In this document: positions 52,284 through 59,710 of the stretch, piece by piece
Layout of the letters: every line of letters begins with the position of its first letter
How positions within the stretch are numbered: the first letter of the stretch is position 1
Assembly: GCA_035651455.1 (NCBI GenBank)
Contig: DASRFR010000013.1
Coordinates: 1 to 64,000 of the forward strand
Direction of reading: 5' to 3'
DNA length: 64,000 bases
Source of the DNA: DASRFR01 sp035651455
GTDB lineage: Bacteria; Acidobacteriota; Terriglobia; Terriglobales; Acidobacteriaceae
Made by a program: the position numbers and the translations under genes
The notes under the pieces: model-generated
What the model was told of the DNA's origin: nothing
Databases searched by the model: none
Seen by the model: the letters and a program-made list of their open reading frames with translations, nothing else

Positions 52284-52679
52284 ATGAATCGTACTTATGA
52301 ACTGATGTTTATCGTTCGCCCCGACATGGTGGAAGAGGACCTGGATAAGCTGATTTCGACTTTGGAATCCCAGGTTACGACTTCCGGCGGCACCGTAAAG
52401 AATGTGGAGCGCATGGGCAAGCGCCGCCTGGCCTACGTAGTCCGCCGGTTCGCGGACGGTATGTACATCCTTCTTACCGTGGAAGGCAGCGGTGACATGA
52501 TCCACGAGCTGGAACGCCGGTTGCGCGTGACCGAGCCGGTGATCAAGTTCCTCACGGTTCGCACTGACGAAGAAGACAAGCGCCTCGACAAGATCAAAAA
52601 GATCCGCGAGTCGCGAAAGAAAGCTCCGCCCGCTGCTCCCGTGGAGACTGGTGGCGAGGGCGCGGCAGTGACGGCGTAA
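52284..52679 (+). CDS. rpsF: Small-subunit ribosomal protein bS6
   Basis: 131 residues. bS6 fold with NRTYELMFIVRPDMVEEDLDKLISTLE, VERMGKRRLAYVVRRFADGMYILLTVEG and LERRLRVTEPVIKFLTVR, plus a Lys/Pro/Ala-rich tail. GGAGAG precedes the ATG by 4 bases. The protein pairs with bS18, encoded next, in the 30S platform. Spacing of 78 bases to pth and 88 to rpsR suggests one transcript with internal control possible. Confidence 0.96.
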   Translation: MNRTYELMFIVRPDMVEEDLDKLISTLESQVTTSGGTVKNVERMGKRRLAYVVRRFADGMYILLTVEGSGDMIHELERRLRVTEPVIKFLTVRTDEEDKRLDKIKKIRESRKKAPPAAPVETGGEGAAVTA

Positions 52680-52766
52680 GCGCCGATCTTCGCGGAAACA
52701 TGAACCGCCAGCTAGCGACTAACGATTGAGAGCTAACGGCATATAGCGGAATTTCTAAGGAGCATC

Positions 52767-53153
52767 ATGGCAGACGAGACAAGAACGACAACGGCAGAAG
52801 CACCCGCCAGCACAGAACGCAGCGATCGGCCTGAACGGCCAGAGCGCCCCGCGGAACGGTCCGGGGATCGCAGCGGCGATCGACGCGGGCCCCGTCCGGG
52901 AGGTCCGGGCGGGCGCGGAGACGGCGGGCGTAAATACTTCCGCCGGAAAAAAGTTTGTAAATTCTGCGTGGAGAAGATTGAGGCCATCAACTACAAGGAC
53001 GTTCGCCTGCTCGCGCAATTCGTCGCCGAAAGCGGCAAAATCGTGCCGCGACGCCTGACTGGAGTCTGTACTCCGCACCAGCGTCGCCTTTCGACGGCCA
53101 TCAAGCAGGCGCGCAATATCGCCCTGCTGCCCTTCGCTGGACGCGCGTCCTAA
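52767..53153 (+). CDS. rpsR: Small-subunit ribosomal protein bS18 with a long N-terminal extension
   Basis: 128 residues. The bS18 core begins near 57 (KYFRRKKVCKFCVEKIEAINYKDVRLLAQF). It is preceded by about 55 residues of Arg/Pro/Gly/Glu repeats (such as RPERPERPAE and GPRPGGPGGRGDGG). The core keeps C64, C67, C101 and H104 (VCKFC ... VCTPH), the zinc-binding form. AAGGAG lies before the ATG at 52767. The extension is unusually long; it may contact rRNA or other proteins. It is part of rpsF-rpsR-rplI. Confidence 0.95.
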   Translation: MADETRTTTAEAPASTERSDRPERPERPAERSGDRSGDRRGPRPGGPGGRGDGGRKYFRRKKVCKFCVEKIEAINYKDVRLLAQFVAESGKIVPRRLTGVCTPHQRRLSTAIKQARNIALLPFAGRAS

Positions 53154-53244
53154 GAATAGCAAGCCGGCGGTTCGCAGCGTCGTCGCATATGTGTGATGAG
53201 CCGCGTGCATCCCTGGTCCAGATCTCAACAATGGAGTTATGACA

Positions 53245-53703
53245 ATGGAAGTCATCCTGAAAGAAGATGTCCCCAAGCTGGGCACGCGCGGCGAGGTGGT
53301 CAAAGTCGCCGAGGGCTACGGCCGTAATTTCCTGCTGCCCAAAAAGCTGGCGATCGAGGCCAGCGCCGCAAATAAGGCAGTGATCGAGCAGATGAAGGCC
53401 GCCGCGGTGCGCCGGTCTGCCAAAGAAAAAGCCCAGGCGGAAGAACTGTCGAAGCAGTTTGACGGGCTCTCCGTCGGCTTCCAGCGCAGGGCCGGAGAGC
53501 ACGAGCAGTTATTCGGATCCGTGACCTCGTCCGACATCGCGGACGCCTTGGAGCGCAAAGGCTTCAACATTGATCGCCGCAAGATTCAGTTGCATGAACC
53601 GTTGAAGACGCTCGGCGAGTTTACGATTCCGGTTAAGCTGCATCGCGAGGTCACCACGCACCTCAAAGTAGTCATCGAAAAAGAAGCAGTTCCGGCAGAG
53701 TAG
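53245..53703 (+). CDS. rplI: Large-subunit ribosomal protein bL9
   Basis: 152 residues from the ATG at 53245, set by GGAG eight bases before it; an ATG two codons upstream (53239) is too close to that site. N-terminal RNA-binding domain MEVILKEDVPKLGTRGEVVKVAEGYGRNFLLPKKLA is standard, followed by the long connecting helix and the C-terminal domain (TSSDIADALERKGFNIDRRKIQLHEPLKTLGEFTIPVKLH). Last gene of the ribosomal block, followed by a strong hairpin. Confidence 0.96.
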   Translation: MEVILKEDVPKLGTRGEVVKVAEGYGRNFLLPKKLAIEASAANKAVIEQMKAAAVRRSAKEKAQAEELSKQFDGLSVGFQRRAGEHEQLFGSVTSSDIADALERKGFNIDRRKIQLHEPLKTLGEFTIPVKLHREVTTHLKVVIEKEAVPAE

Positions 53704-53712
53704 ATCAACTTT

Positions 53713-53761
53713 AGCCGCGGATCGCCTGCAGCTTTCCCTTGAAGCTTCGCCCTCCGCGGCT
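53713..53761 (+). terminator. Terminator-like hairpin after rplI
   Basis: AGCCGCGGA at 53713-53721 pairs perfectly with TCCGCGGCT at 53753-53761; the loop holds an inner AGCTT/AAGCT stem. TTCCTATT follows. It lies between rplI and the convergent aldo/keto reductase gene and may end transcription from both sides. Confidence 0.6.
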
Positions 53762-53764
53762 TTC

Positions 53765-54757
53765 CTATTGGTTGACCGCCCGCATCATCTCTTCCGGATA
53801 GCGGGGCCCTGCCGCCTGCGGTATGACCTCATCGATGCGGCTCAACTCCTCGGGTGTGAGCGTCACATCCACTGCGGTAATATTCTCTTCCAGATATTTC
53901 CTGCGCTTGGTGCCGGGGATGGGCACGATATCTTCTCCCTGCGCCAGCACCCACGCGAGCGCGAGTTGTGAAGGCGTACAGCCCTTTTGCTTAGCAATGT
54001 CCTCCACCCGCCGTACCAGTTCGAGGTTCGTGCGGAAGTTCTCTCCCTGGAAGCGCGGCGAGTACCGCCTGTAATCCTCTGCGTCAAAGTCCTGCTCGCT
54101 TTTGAATCGTCCCGTGAGAAAGCCGCGCCCTAACGGACTGTAAGCTACAAACCCGATGCCAAGCTCGCGGCAAGTCGGGAGAACCTGTTCCTCCGGATCG
54201 CGCGTCCATAGGGAATATTCAGTCTGCAGCGCGGTAATCGGGTGCACCTTGCTGGCGCGGCGCAGCGTTTGCGGACTCGCTTCCGACAGTCCGATGTGCC
54301 GGATCTTCCCTTCCTTCACCAAGTCCGCCATGGCCCGAACCGTGTCTTCGATCGGCGTGTTCGGATCGACCCGGTGCTGGTAGTACAGATCGATGTAATC
54401 GACACCCAGCCGCTTCAGGCTTGCCTCGCAAGATTTGCGCACGTAATCGGGCTTGCCGTTGATACTCCGAGCGTTTGGATTATTCGGATCCCGCACGATT
54501 CCGAACTTGGTGGCAATCACCAGCTTCTCGCGCGCGTATTGCCGGATGGCTTTGCCGACCAGTTCTTCGTTTTTGTATGGGCCGTAAACATCCGCGGTGT
54601 CGAGGAAGGTTGTGCCCAATTCGATTGCCCGGTGGATGGTCGCGATCGACTCCTCATCGTCGCGGCCGCTGTAAAACTCAGACATTCCCATGCAGCCCAG
54701 ACCGAGTGCGGAAACTTTCAGGCCGCTGCCTCCTAGCTCACGAAGTTTCATTGACAT
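53765..54757 (-). CDS. Aldo/keto reductase
   Basis: 330 residues of the AKR superfamily, NADPH-dependent reductases in a TIM barrel. N-terminal KLRELGGSGLKVSALGLGCMGMSEFYSGRD; the catalytic Asp-Tyr in FLDTADVYGP; Lys in VIATKFG; His in DLYYQHRVDP; the cofactor loop VPIPGTKRRKYLEENI. It matches the broad YakC/IolS-like branch, which acts on aldehydes and ketones. The physiological substrate is unknown. It is separate from the ribosomal genes. Confidence 0.92.
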   Translation of the reverse strand: MSMKLRELGGSGLKVSALGLGCMGMSEFYSGRDDEESIATIHRAIELGTTFLDTADVYGPYKNEELVGKAIRQYAREKLVIATKFGIVRDPNNPNARSINGKPDYVRKSCEASLKRLGVDYIDLYYQHRVDPNTPIEDTVRAMADLVKEGKIRHIGLSEASPQTLRRASKVHPITALQTEYSLWTRDPEEQVLPTCRELGIGFVAYSPLGRGFLTGRFKSEQDFDAEDYRRYSPRFQGENFRTNLELVRRVEDIAKQKGCTPSQLALAWVLAQGEDIVPIPGTKRRKYLEENITAVDVTLTPEELSRIDEVIPQAAGPRYPEEMMRAVNQ

Positions 54758-54861
54758 GCTCCTGGCTGAAATGAGGCCGAAATGAGAGCGGACCGCGAGG
54801 TAGCGCGCGATACCCAGCTATAGATGCCAAAATCGGAGCGCAGTTGCGAACAGCCGCACGC

Positions 54862-55944
54862 TTAAACGGTGACTTCGATCAGCGGTTTGGTTTTTGCCAG
54901 CACTTCGCCAATGACAACGCCGGGTACTCCCGCGTTGTTAAGAGAGTTGGTGAGTTCCTTCCCACGCTCGTAGCCGGCGGAGATGAATAAGCCTCCCGCA
55001 GTCTGCGGGTCGAACAGCAAAGTTTTTACTTCTTCCGGAACGCCGCTCCCGTACTCGACTACGCACTCGGCAAATTCACGATTGGCATTCAGGCCTCCCG
55101 GAATGTACCTGGCACGAACACAGTCGAGCGCCCCCTCGAGCACGGGAATTCGGCTGGCGTGAAGACGCAGGCTCACGTTCGATGCGAGGGCCATCTCTCG
55201 CGCGTGGCCTATCAGTCCAAAACCGGTGATGTCGGTAAGCGCGTGAACCTCGGAAAGCTTCTTAGTTTTTGCTGATTGATTGGCGACCTCACCCGTGATG
55301 ACGTCGGCCGCAGTTTTATTCAGTGTTGTCATTGATGCGATTGCGGCATCGATCCACGATTGCTTCGCCGTGTTCTTCTTGATCGCGGTCGAGATCACGC
55401 CCGTTCCGAGTGCCTTCGTTAGAATCAGAAGGTCCCCGGGCTTCGCGCCGGTGTTGGCCAGCACGCGTTGCGGATGAATCGTTCCCGTCACCGAATAGCC
55501 AAACTTGGTCTCATCATCGCGAATGCTGTGGCCGCCCACCACGGTGCATCCCGCCTCCATCATCTTCGACAGCCCTCCCGCCAGGATGCGCTCCAAAATT
55601 TCCAGATCGCCTTTTTCCGGAAAGCACACAAGCGCCAGCGCGGTGAGCGGCCGTCCACCCATGGCATAAATGTCGCTCAACGAGTTGGTCGCCGCAATCT
55701 GCCCGAAGGTGTACGGATCGTCCACGATTGGCGTGAAGAAATCCACCGTTTGCACCAGCGCGGTGTCTGCTGAAATTTGATACACGCCGGCGTCGTCGGC
55801 ATGATCGAACCCGACTAGAACGTTTGGGTCATGTTGCCGGGCTAATTTCCCAAGCACCGCGTCCAGCGCCGCCGGACTCAGCTTGGACGCTCAACCCGCA
55901 GCTTTCACCGACTCCGTCAATCGAAATGGACGAACCTCAGGCAT
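54862..55944 (-). CDS. selD: Selenide, water dikinase containing selenocysteine
   Basis: Makes selenophosphate for selenocysteine and selenouridine synthesis. The gene starts at ATG 55944 and reads through an in-frame TGA at codon 18 (55893-55891), giving 360 residues; a usual gene call would start at 55857 and lose the N-terminus. The start MPEVRPFRLTESVKAAG, then U18, ASK and LSPAALDAVLGKLA matches the AGU/C-x-x-K motif of SelD, with U18 replacing Cys and K21 the ATP-site Lys. Later: HADDAGVYQ, DFFTPIVDDPYTFGQIAATNSLSDIYAMGG, CTVVGGHSIRDDETKFGYSVTG and LTDITGFGLIGHA. A 7-bp hairpin follows the UGA. TACAAT is 7 bases before the ATG, no Shine-Dalgarno. Confidence 0.93.
55859..55890 (-). promoter_or_regulatory. 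Bacterial SECIS-like hairpin of selD
   Basis: Directly after the UGA, GCGTCCA (55890-55884) pairs perfectly with TGGACGC (55865-55859) on the minus strand, with an 18-base loop that starts AGCTGAGTCC. It lies at the place where bacterial SelB-binding SECIS hairpins occur, inside the coding sequence, and supports UGA read as selenocysteine rather than stop. Confidence 0.7.
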
Positions 55945-56044
55945 GGCAAACATTGTAATGGAGCAGCGCGCTTCGAAGGCTGAAGTAGCCGACGCCTCTC
56001 AAGAGGTGGTTTGAGTACGATACTTTAATGAGTGGAATTGGCGA

Positions 56045-56551
56045 TCACTTTACATTCACATCCGTAACCCGCAGCTCCGGATATTGCTGATTCCAATCAG
56101 TGGTGACGTGCTCGAAGGTAAGGCGGAAAGGCTTGCTTTGCCCAGGAGGCAACGGCGCTTGCGTCAGGTCGACGGCGTCAGTGTAGGGCCCGGTGGGTTG
56201 CAGGACGTGCAGGGGTACGTCTTCCGCCTGGGCAATCTCGCCCAGGGAATTCTTGAATACCACATGCACAGTGGCATGCGTTAATGTTTTATCGCCGGCA
56301 TTCGTAATCGTTCCATCGATGTAGGTCACGCTCGCGCCGACAAAGTTTTCCGCGGCGCTCATCTTGATATCTGAAAGTTTCACGTTAGCCGCGTAAGGAT
56401 GCGGCGCATTGCTATTCCTGGGCGCTCCGCGCGACAGCAGCGCAATGGCCGCGATCACCGCGATTACGATCGCTACGCCGATGCCAATCGCCACCCAGTT
56501 GCTGTCACGCTCTGGAGTAGACGTTGGCGATGGCTCAATGAAGCCGCCCAT
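56045..56551 (-). CDS. Membrane-anchored extracytoplasmic protein, FxLYD/DUF2393-like
   Basis: 168 residues. A short Pro/Ser/Thr-rich cytoplasmic start, one transmembrane helix (about 19-41) and a periplasmic beta-sandwich part: NVKLSDIKMSAAENFVGASVTYIDGTITNAGDKTLTHATVHVVFKNSLGEIAQ and LPPGQSKPFRLTFEHVTTDWNQQYPEL. The pattern 'xxGxxVTYIDGTITNxGDKTL' is that of Ig-like FxLYD/DUF2393 domains, abundant in Acidobacteria. Function unknown. TAGAAT is exactly 6 bases before the ATG with no Shine-Dalgarno. Neighbours are selD and pmbA. Confidence 0.75.
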   Translation of the reverse strand: MGGFIEPSPTSTPERDSNWVAIGIGVAIVIAVIAAIALLSRGAPRNSNAPHPYAANVKLSDIKMSAAENFVGASVTYIDGTITNAGDKTLTHATVHVVFKNSLGEIAQAEDVPLHVLQPTGPYTDAVDLTQAPLPPGQSKPFRLTFEHVTTDWNQQYPELRVTDVNVK

Positions 56552-56651
56552 GCTGGCATTCTACGACGGATTGTTGCTGGGAACGATGATGGAAAAATTA
56601 GAGGCGACAGGCATCCACTGGCATTATTCCAGCCCTGAACTGCAATCGGAG

Positions 56652-58055
56652 CTACTCGCCGCCAACCGTCAGCCCATCGATGCGGATGGTAGGAGACGCG
56701 ATGGCGCCGCGAAATTCCAGGTCGTTGCCGACTTCGGAAATATTGAAGAACATGTCCTTCAGATTGCCGGCTACCGTGATCTCCTCAACGGGGAATGTGA
56801 GTTCTCCGCCCGAAATCCACAGACCAGACGCGCCCCGCGAGTAGTCACCGGTGACCAGGTTGACTCCGTGCCCGAGAAATTCGGTCACGTAGAGCCCTTC
56901 CTTGATGCTGCCCATAATTTCTTTCGGGCTCTTCGTGCCAGGCTGCAAGAAGTAATTTCCCGGACCAATTCCTGGCGTGCCCGCCAGTCCTCGCGAAGCA
57001 TTGCCTGTGGTTTGCAGGCCAAGTTTTTTCGCGGTGTAGGTATTCAGCAGATATGATTTCAGTACCCCATTGTCAATGACGAGGGTCCGGCGCGTGGGAA
57101 TACCCTCTCCATCGAACGGGCTAGTCCCGAAGCCGCCGACCAGCGTGCCGTCATCAATTACCGTCAGGTTATCGCCGGCAATCTTCTGCCCCAACTTGCC
57201 TGCCAGGAATGACGCTCCACGATAGACAGAGTCGCCGTTCACCCCTTCAAAAATGTGTTCGAGTATTGAAGCAGCCACCAGGGGGTCGAACACGACCGGC
57301 ACGTGAGCAGTTTTGACCTTGCGGGCGCCCAGACGCCGGAGCGTCCGTTCAGCCGCGATTTTGCCGACCTTCTCCGGCGTGTCGAGGCGCCCAAAGCTGC
57401 GCGCGACAGAGAACCAGTAATCACGCTGCATGGCGCCTTCGTCCGATTGGGCGATAGGCACAGCAGCCACCGAGCAGTACGAGCGCCGGTACTCGCCGAC
57501 AAATCCGTGGGAGTTCGCCAGCACTTTGCGTCCTGTGGCGGCGTCGAAAGATCCACCTTCCGAGTTCTTGATGCGAGGATCGACGTCGAGCGCTGCCTTC
57601 TCCGCCCTGCGCGCATACTCAATGCGTTCCGGCCCGGGCAGCGAGTAAACATCCTCGTGATAAAGATCCAGATCGCCATTTAAAGCCCCGAGTTGTGATG
57701 GCTCGGGTATACCGCCGAATGGATCTTCCGAGGTTAGTTTCGAAAGCTCCAGCGCTGATTTCACCATGCGGTCGAGGGACTCGGCAGAAAAATCGCTGGA
57801 ATAGGTGCTGGCGGCGCGTTTGCCGGAGAAGACGCGCACGCCGATCGCCCGCGAACCCGCTTCTTTCAGGGTTTCAACCTGTCCCAGGCGCACCACGGTT
57901 GAGAATTCGTCACCTTCGCGCACCACGGCTTCGGCCGCAGTCGCGCCGCCCTGCATGGCCCGGCGAACGACGTCAGCGGCAATCTCTTTCAGATCGGTCT
58001 GGATTTTTGGAGTTTCAAGAGTTGTGTTGGACATGAAAAGATTTTTGATTCCCAT
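56652..58055 (-). CDS. pmbA: TldD/PmbA-family metalloprotease subunit (TldE)
   Basis: 467 residues. Partner of TldD in a heterodimeric metalloprotease that matures small modified peptides and degrades peptides. This subunit lacks HExxxH, as usual for PmbA/TldE. Passages: VREGDEFSTVVRLGQVETLKEAGSRAIGVRVFSGKRAASTYSSDF, GEGIPTRRTLVIDNGVLKSYLLNTYTAKKLG, GIGPGNYFLQPG and FLGHGVNLVTGDYSRGASGLWISGGELTFPVEEITVAGNLKDMF. The ATG at 58055 overlaps the tldD stop by one base (TAATG), so translation is coupled; an ATG at 58034 is also possible. Confidence 0.93.
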   Translation of the reverse strand: MGIKNLFMSNTTLETPKIQTDLKEIAADVVRRAMQGGATAAEAVVREGDEFSTVVRLGQVETLKEAGSRAIGVRVFSGKRAASTYSSDFSAESLDRMVKSALELSKLTSEDPFGGIPEPSQLGALNGDLDLYHEDVYSLPGPERIEYARRAEKAALDVDPRIKNSEGGSFDAATGRKVLANSHGFVGEYRRSYCSVAAVPIAQSDEGAMQRDYWFSVARSFGRLDTPEKVGKIAAERTLRRLGARKVKTAHVPVVFDPLVAASILEHIFEGVNGDSVYRGASFLAGKLGQKIAGDNLTVIDDGTLVGGFGTSPFDGEGIPTRRTLVIDNGVLKSYLLNTYTAKKLGLQTTGNASRGLAGTPGIGPGNYFLQPGTKSPKEIMGSIKEGLYVTEFLGHGVNLVTGDYSRGASGLWISGGELTFPVEEITVAGNLKDMFFNISEVGNDLEFRGAIASPTIRIDGLTVGGE

Positions 58056-59506
58056 TACTGCATGAACGCGCCCGCATCTTTCTTTGCGGTGCCGCCAACC
58101 GTTAAGCGGTCAACTTTAATCGTCGGAATGCCGACACCTACCGGGACCGCCTGACCGTCCTTGCCGCAGGTCCCGACGCCTTCATCGAGCTTCAGATCAT
58201 TTCCCACCATCGAAACACGCGTGAGGACGTCCGGACCATTGCCAATCAAGGTAGCGCCGCGGATGGGAGCCGTAATTCTTCCGTCCTCAATCATGTAGGC
58301 CTCGGAAGCCGAGAACACGAACTTGCCATTGGTGATATCGACCTGGCCGCCGCCAAAATTTACCGCGTAAATTCCATTCTTCACCGAACGAATGATGTCC
58401 TGCGGGTCATCCGTGCCCGGCAGCATGTAAGTATTCGTCATGCGCGGCATGGGAATGTGCTCGTAACTCTCGCGCCGCCCGTTGCCCGTGTCCGCCAGGC
58501 CCATCAGTTTCGAAGACAACTTGTCGCTCAGATAGCCTTTCAGAATTCCTCTCTCAATGAGCACCGTTTCCTGCGTCGGCTGGCCTTCATCGTCGACGTT
58601 TAGCGACCCACGCCGCCATGGCATGGTGCCATTGTCCACCACCGTGCACTTCTCGCTGGCCACGCGCTTCCCGACCAACCCCGCGAACGCGGATGTTTTT
58701 TTGCGGTTGAAGTCGGCTTCCAATCCGTGCCCCACCGCTTCATGCAATAGGACTCCGGGCCATCCCGGGCCGAGCACCACTTCCATTTCCCCGGCGGGAG
58801 CTTCGCGGGCGTCTAATTGCAGGATCGCCTGACGGGCAGCTTCTTTCGCAAAATATTCCGGAGTTTTCTCTCCAAAGAAGAAATCGAGAGCCACCCTGCC
58901 GCCCCCGCCGGCGCTCCCGCGTCCCGAAACCGAATCAGACTTGGCGATGCAGGAAACGTTCATCCGCGCCAACGGCTGCGAGTCTTCGGCGAAAGTCCCG
59001 TCCGATCCGACCACAAGAATATTGCGCAACTCATCTGCGTAGCTGGCGCGAACTTCCTTGATGCGGCTATCGAATCCTCGCGCCGCGGCATCGGCTCTCA
59101 TGACCACCTCAACCTTGGCGGTGAGTTCCGCATCCACCGAAGGCAGGGTTACCGGATACAGACTTCTCGCGGCATGCTCTTGCGTGCCCACGATCGGGGT
59201 CTTGGCGGGTCCGCTGGCGATCAGCGCGGCAGTGCGCGCGGCATGCAGAATTCGCGCCGGCGAAAGGTCGTCGGTGTAGGCGTAGCCAGTTCGCTCACCC
59301 GCTACAACCCGAACTCCGCAGCCGGCGGAAATGCCCTGCGAAGCCGATTTCACCATCGACTCGTCTACCATCAGCGAGGTCGAAGAAAGATATTCGAAAT
59401 ACAGGTCGGCATACTCGCCGCCCGCGGAAAGTGCCGCCGCCAAGTAGCGCTGTAGGTCGTTGTGGGTGAGGCCGTAATGGTCGAAGAAGAAGCGATCTTT
59501 ATTCAC
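58055..59506 (-). CDS. tldD: TldD zinc metalloprotease
   Basis: 483 residues; the active subunit of the TldD-TldE protease. HEAVGH at 255-260 is the HExxxH zinc motif, in GVLLHEAVGHGLEADFNRKK. Other TldD landmarks: EYADLYFEYLSSTSLMVDESMVKSASQGISAGCGVRVVAGERTGYAYTDDL, PMPRMTNTYMLPGTDDPQDIIRSVKNGIYAVNFGGGQVD and the C-terminal GTCGKDGQAVPVGVGIPTIKVDRLTVGG. The transcript continues into pmbA. GATAAT occurs 45 bases before the ATG and may be part of its promoter. Confidence 0.95.
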   Translation of the reverse strand: MNKDRFFFDHYGLTHNDLQRYLAAALSAGGEYADLYFEYLSSTSLMVDESMVKSASQGISAGCGVRVVAGERTGYAYTDDLSPARILHAARTAALIASGPAKTPIVGTQEHAARSLYPVTLPSVDAELTAKVEVVMRADAAARGFDSRIKEVRASYADELRNILVVGSDGTFAEDSQPLARMNVSCIAKSDSVSGRGSAGGGGRVALDFFFGEKTPEYFAKEAARQAILQLDAREAPAGEMEVVLGPGWPGVLLHEAVGHGLEADFNRKKTSAFAGLVGKRVASEKCTVVDNGTMPWRRGSLNVDDEGQPTQETVLIERGILKGYLSDKLSSKLMGLADTGNGRRESYEHIPMPRMTNTYMLPGTDDPQDIIRSVKNGIYAVNFGGGQVDITNGKFVFSASEAYMIEDGRITAPIRGATLIGNGPDVLTRVSMVGNDLKLDEGVGTCGKDGQAVPVGVGIPTIKVDRLTVGGTAKKDAGAFMQ

Positions 59507-59710
59507 GTTAGTTAGATGCCCCTGAGCACGGTTTGGCTCCAGCGGAGGACTTCATTATCCCACAGTGCGTCGCGAGAGCTGCTGAAGCCCCATTCAGAAG
59601 GTCACACTGAAGATTTGGGACCTGCGCCACATACTTGTTCTGGAACAAGCTGAACATTCCCGCGGGTTAAGCATCACATACCGCTCATAGCGCGCGCCGC
59701 ACAATTTTCT

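Noticed and set aside
54862..55857. selD read as a truncated gene or pseudogene
   Set aside because: The upstream codons match SelD, and the TGA sits at the known Sec/Cys site followed by a hairpin.
56409..57056. 215-codon plus-strand open frame
   Set aside because: Antisense to pmbA and the Ig-like gene; no domain.
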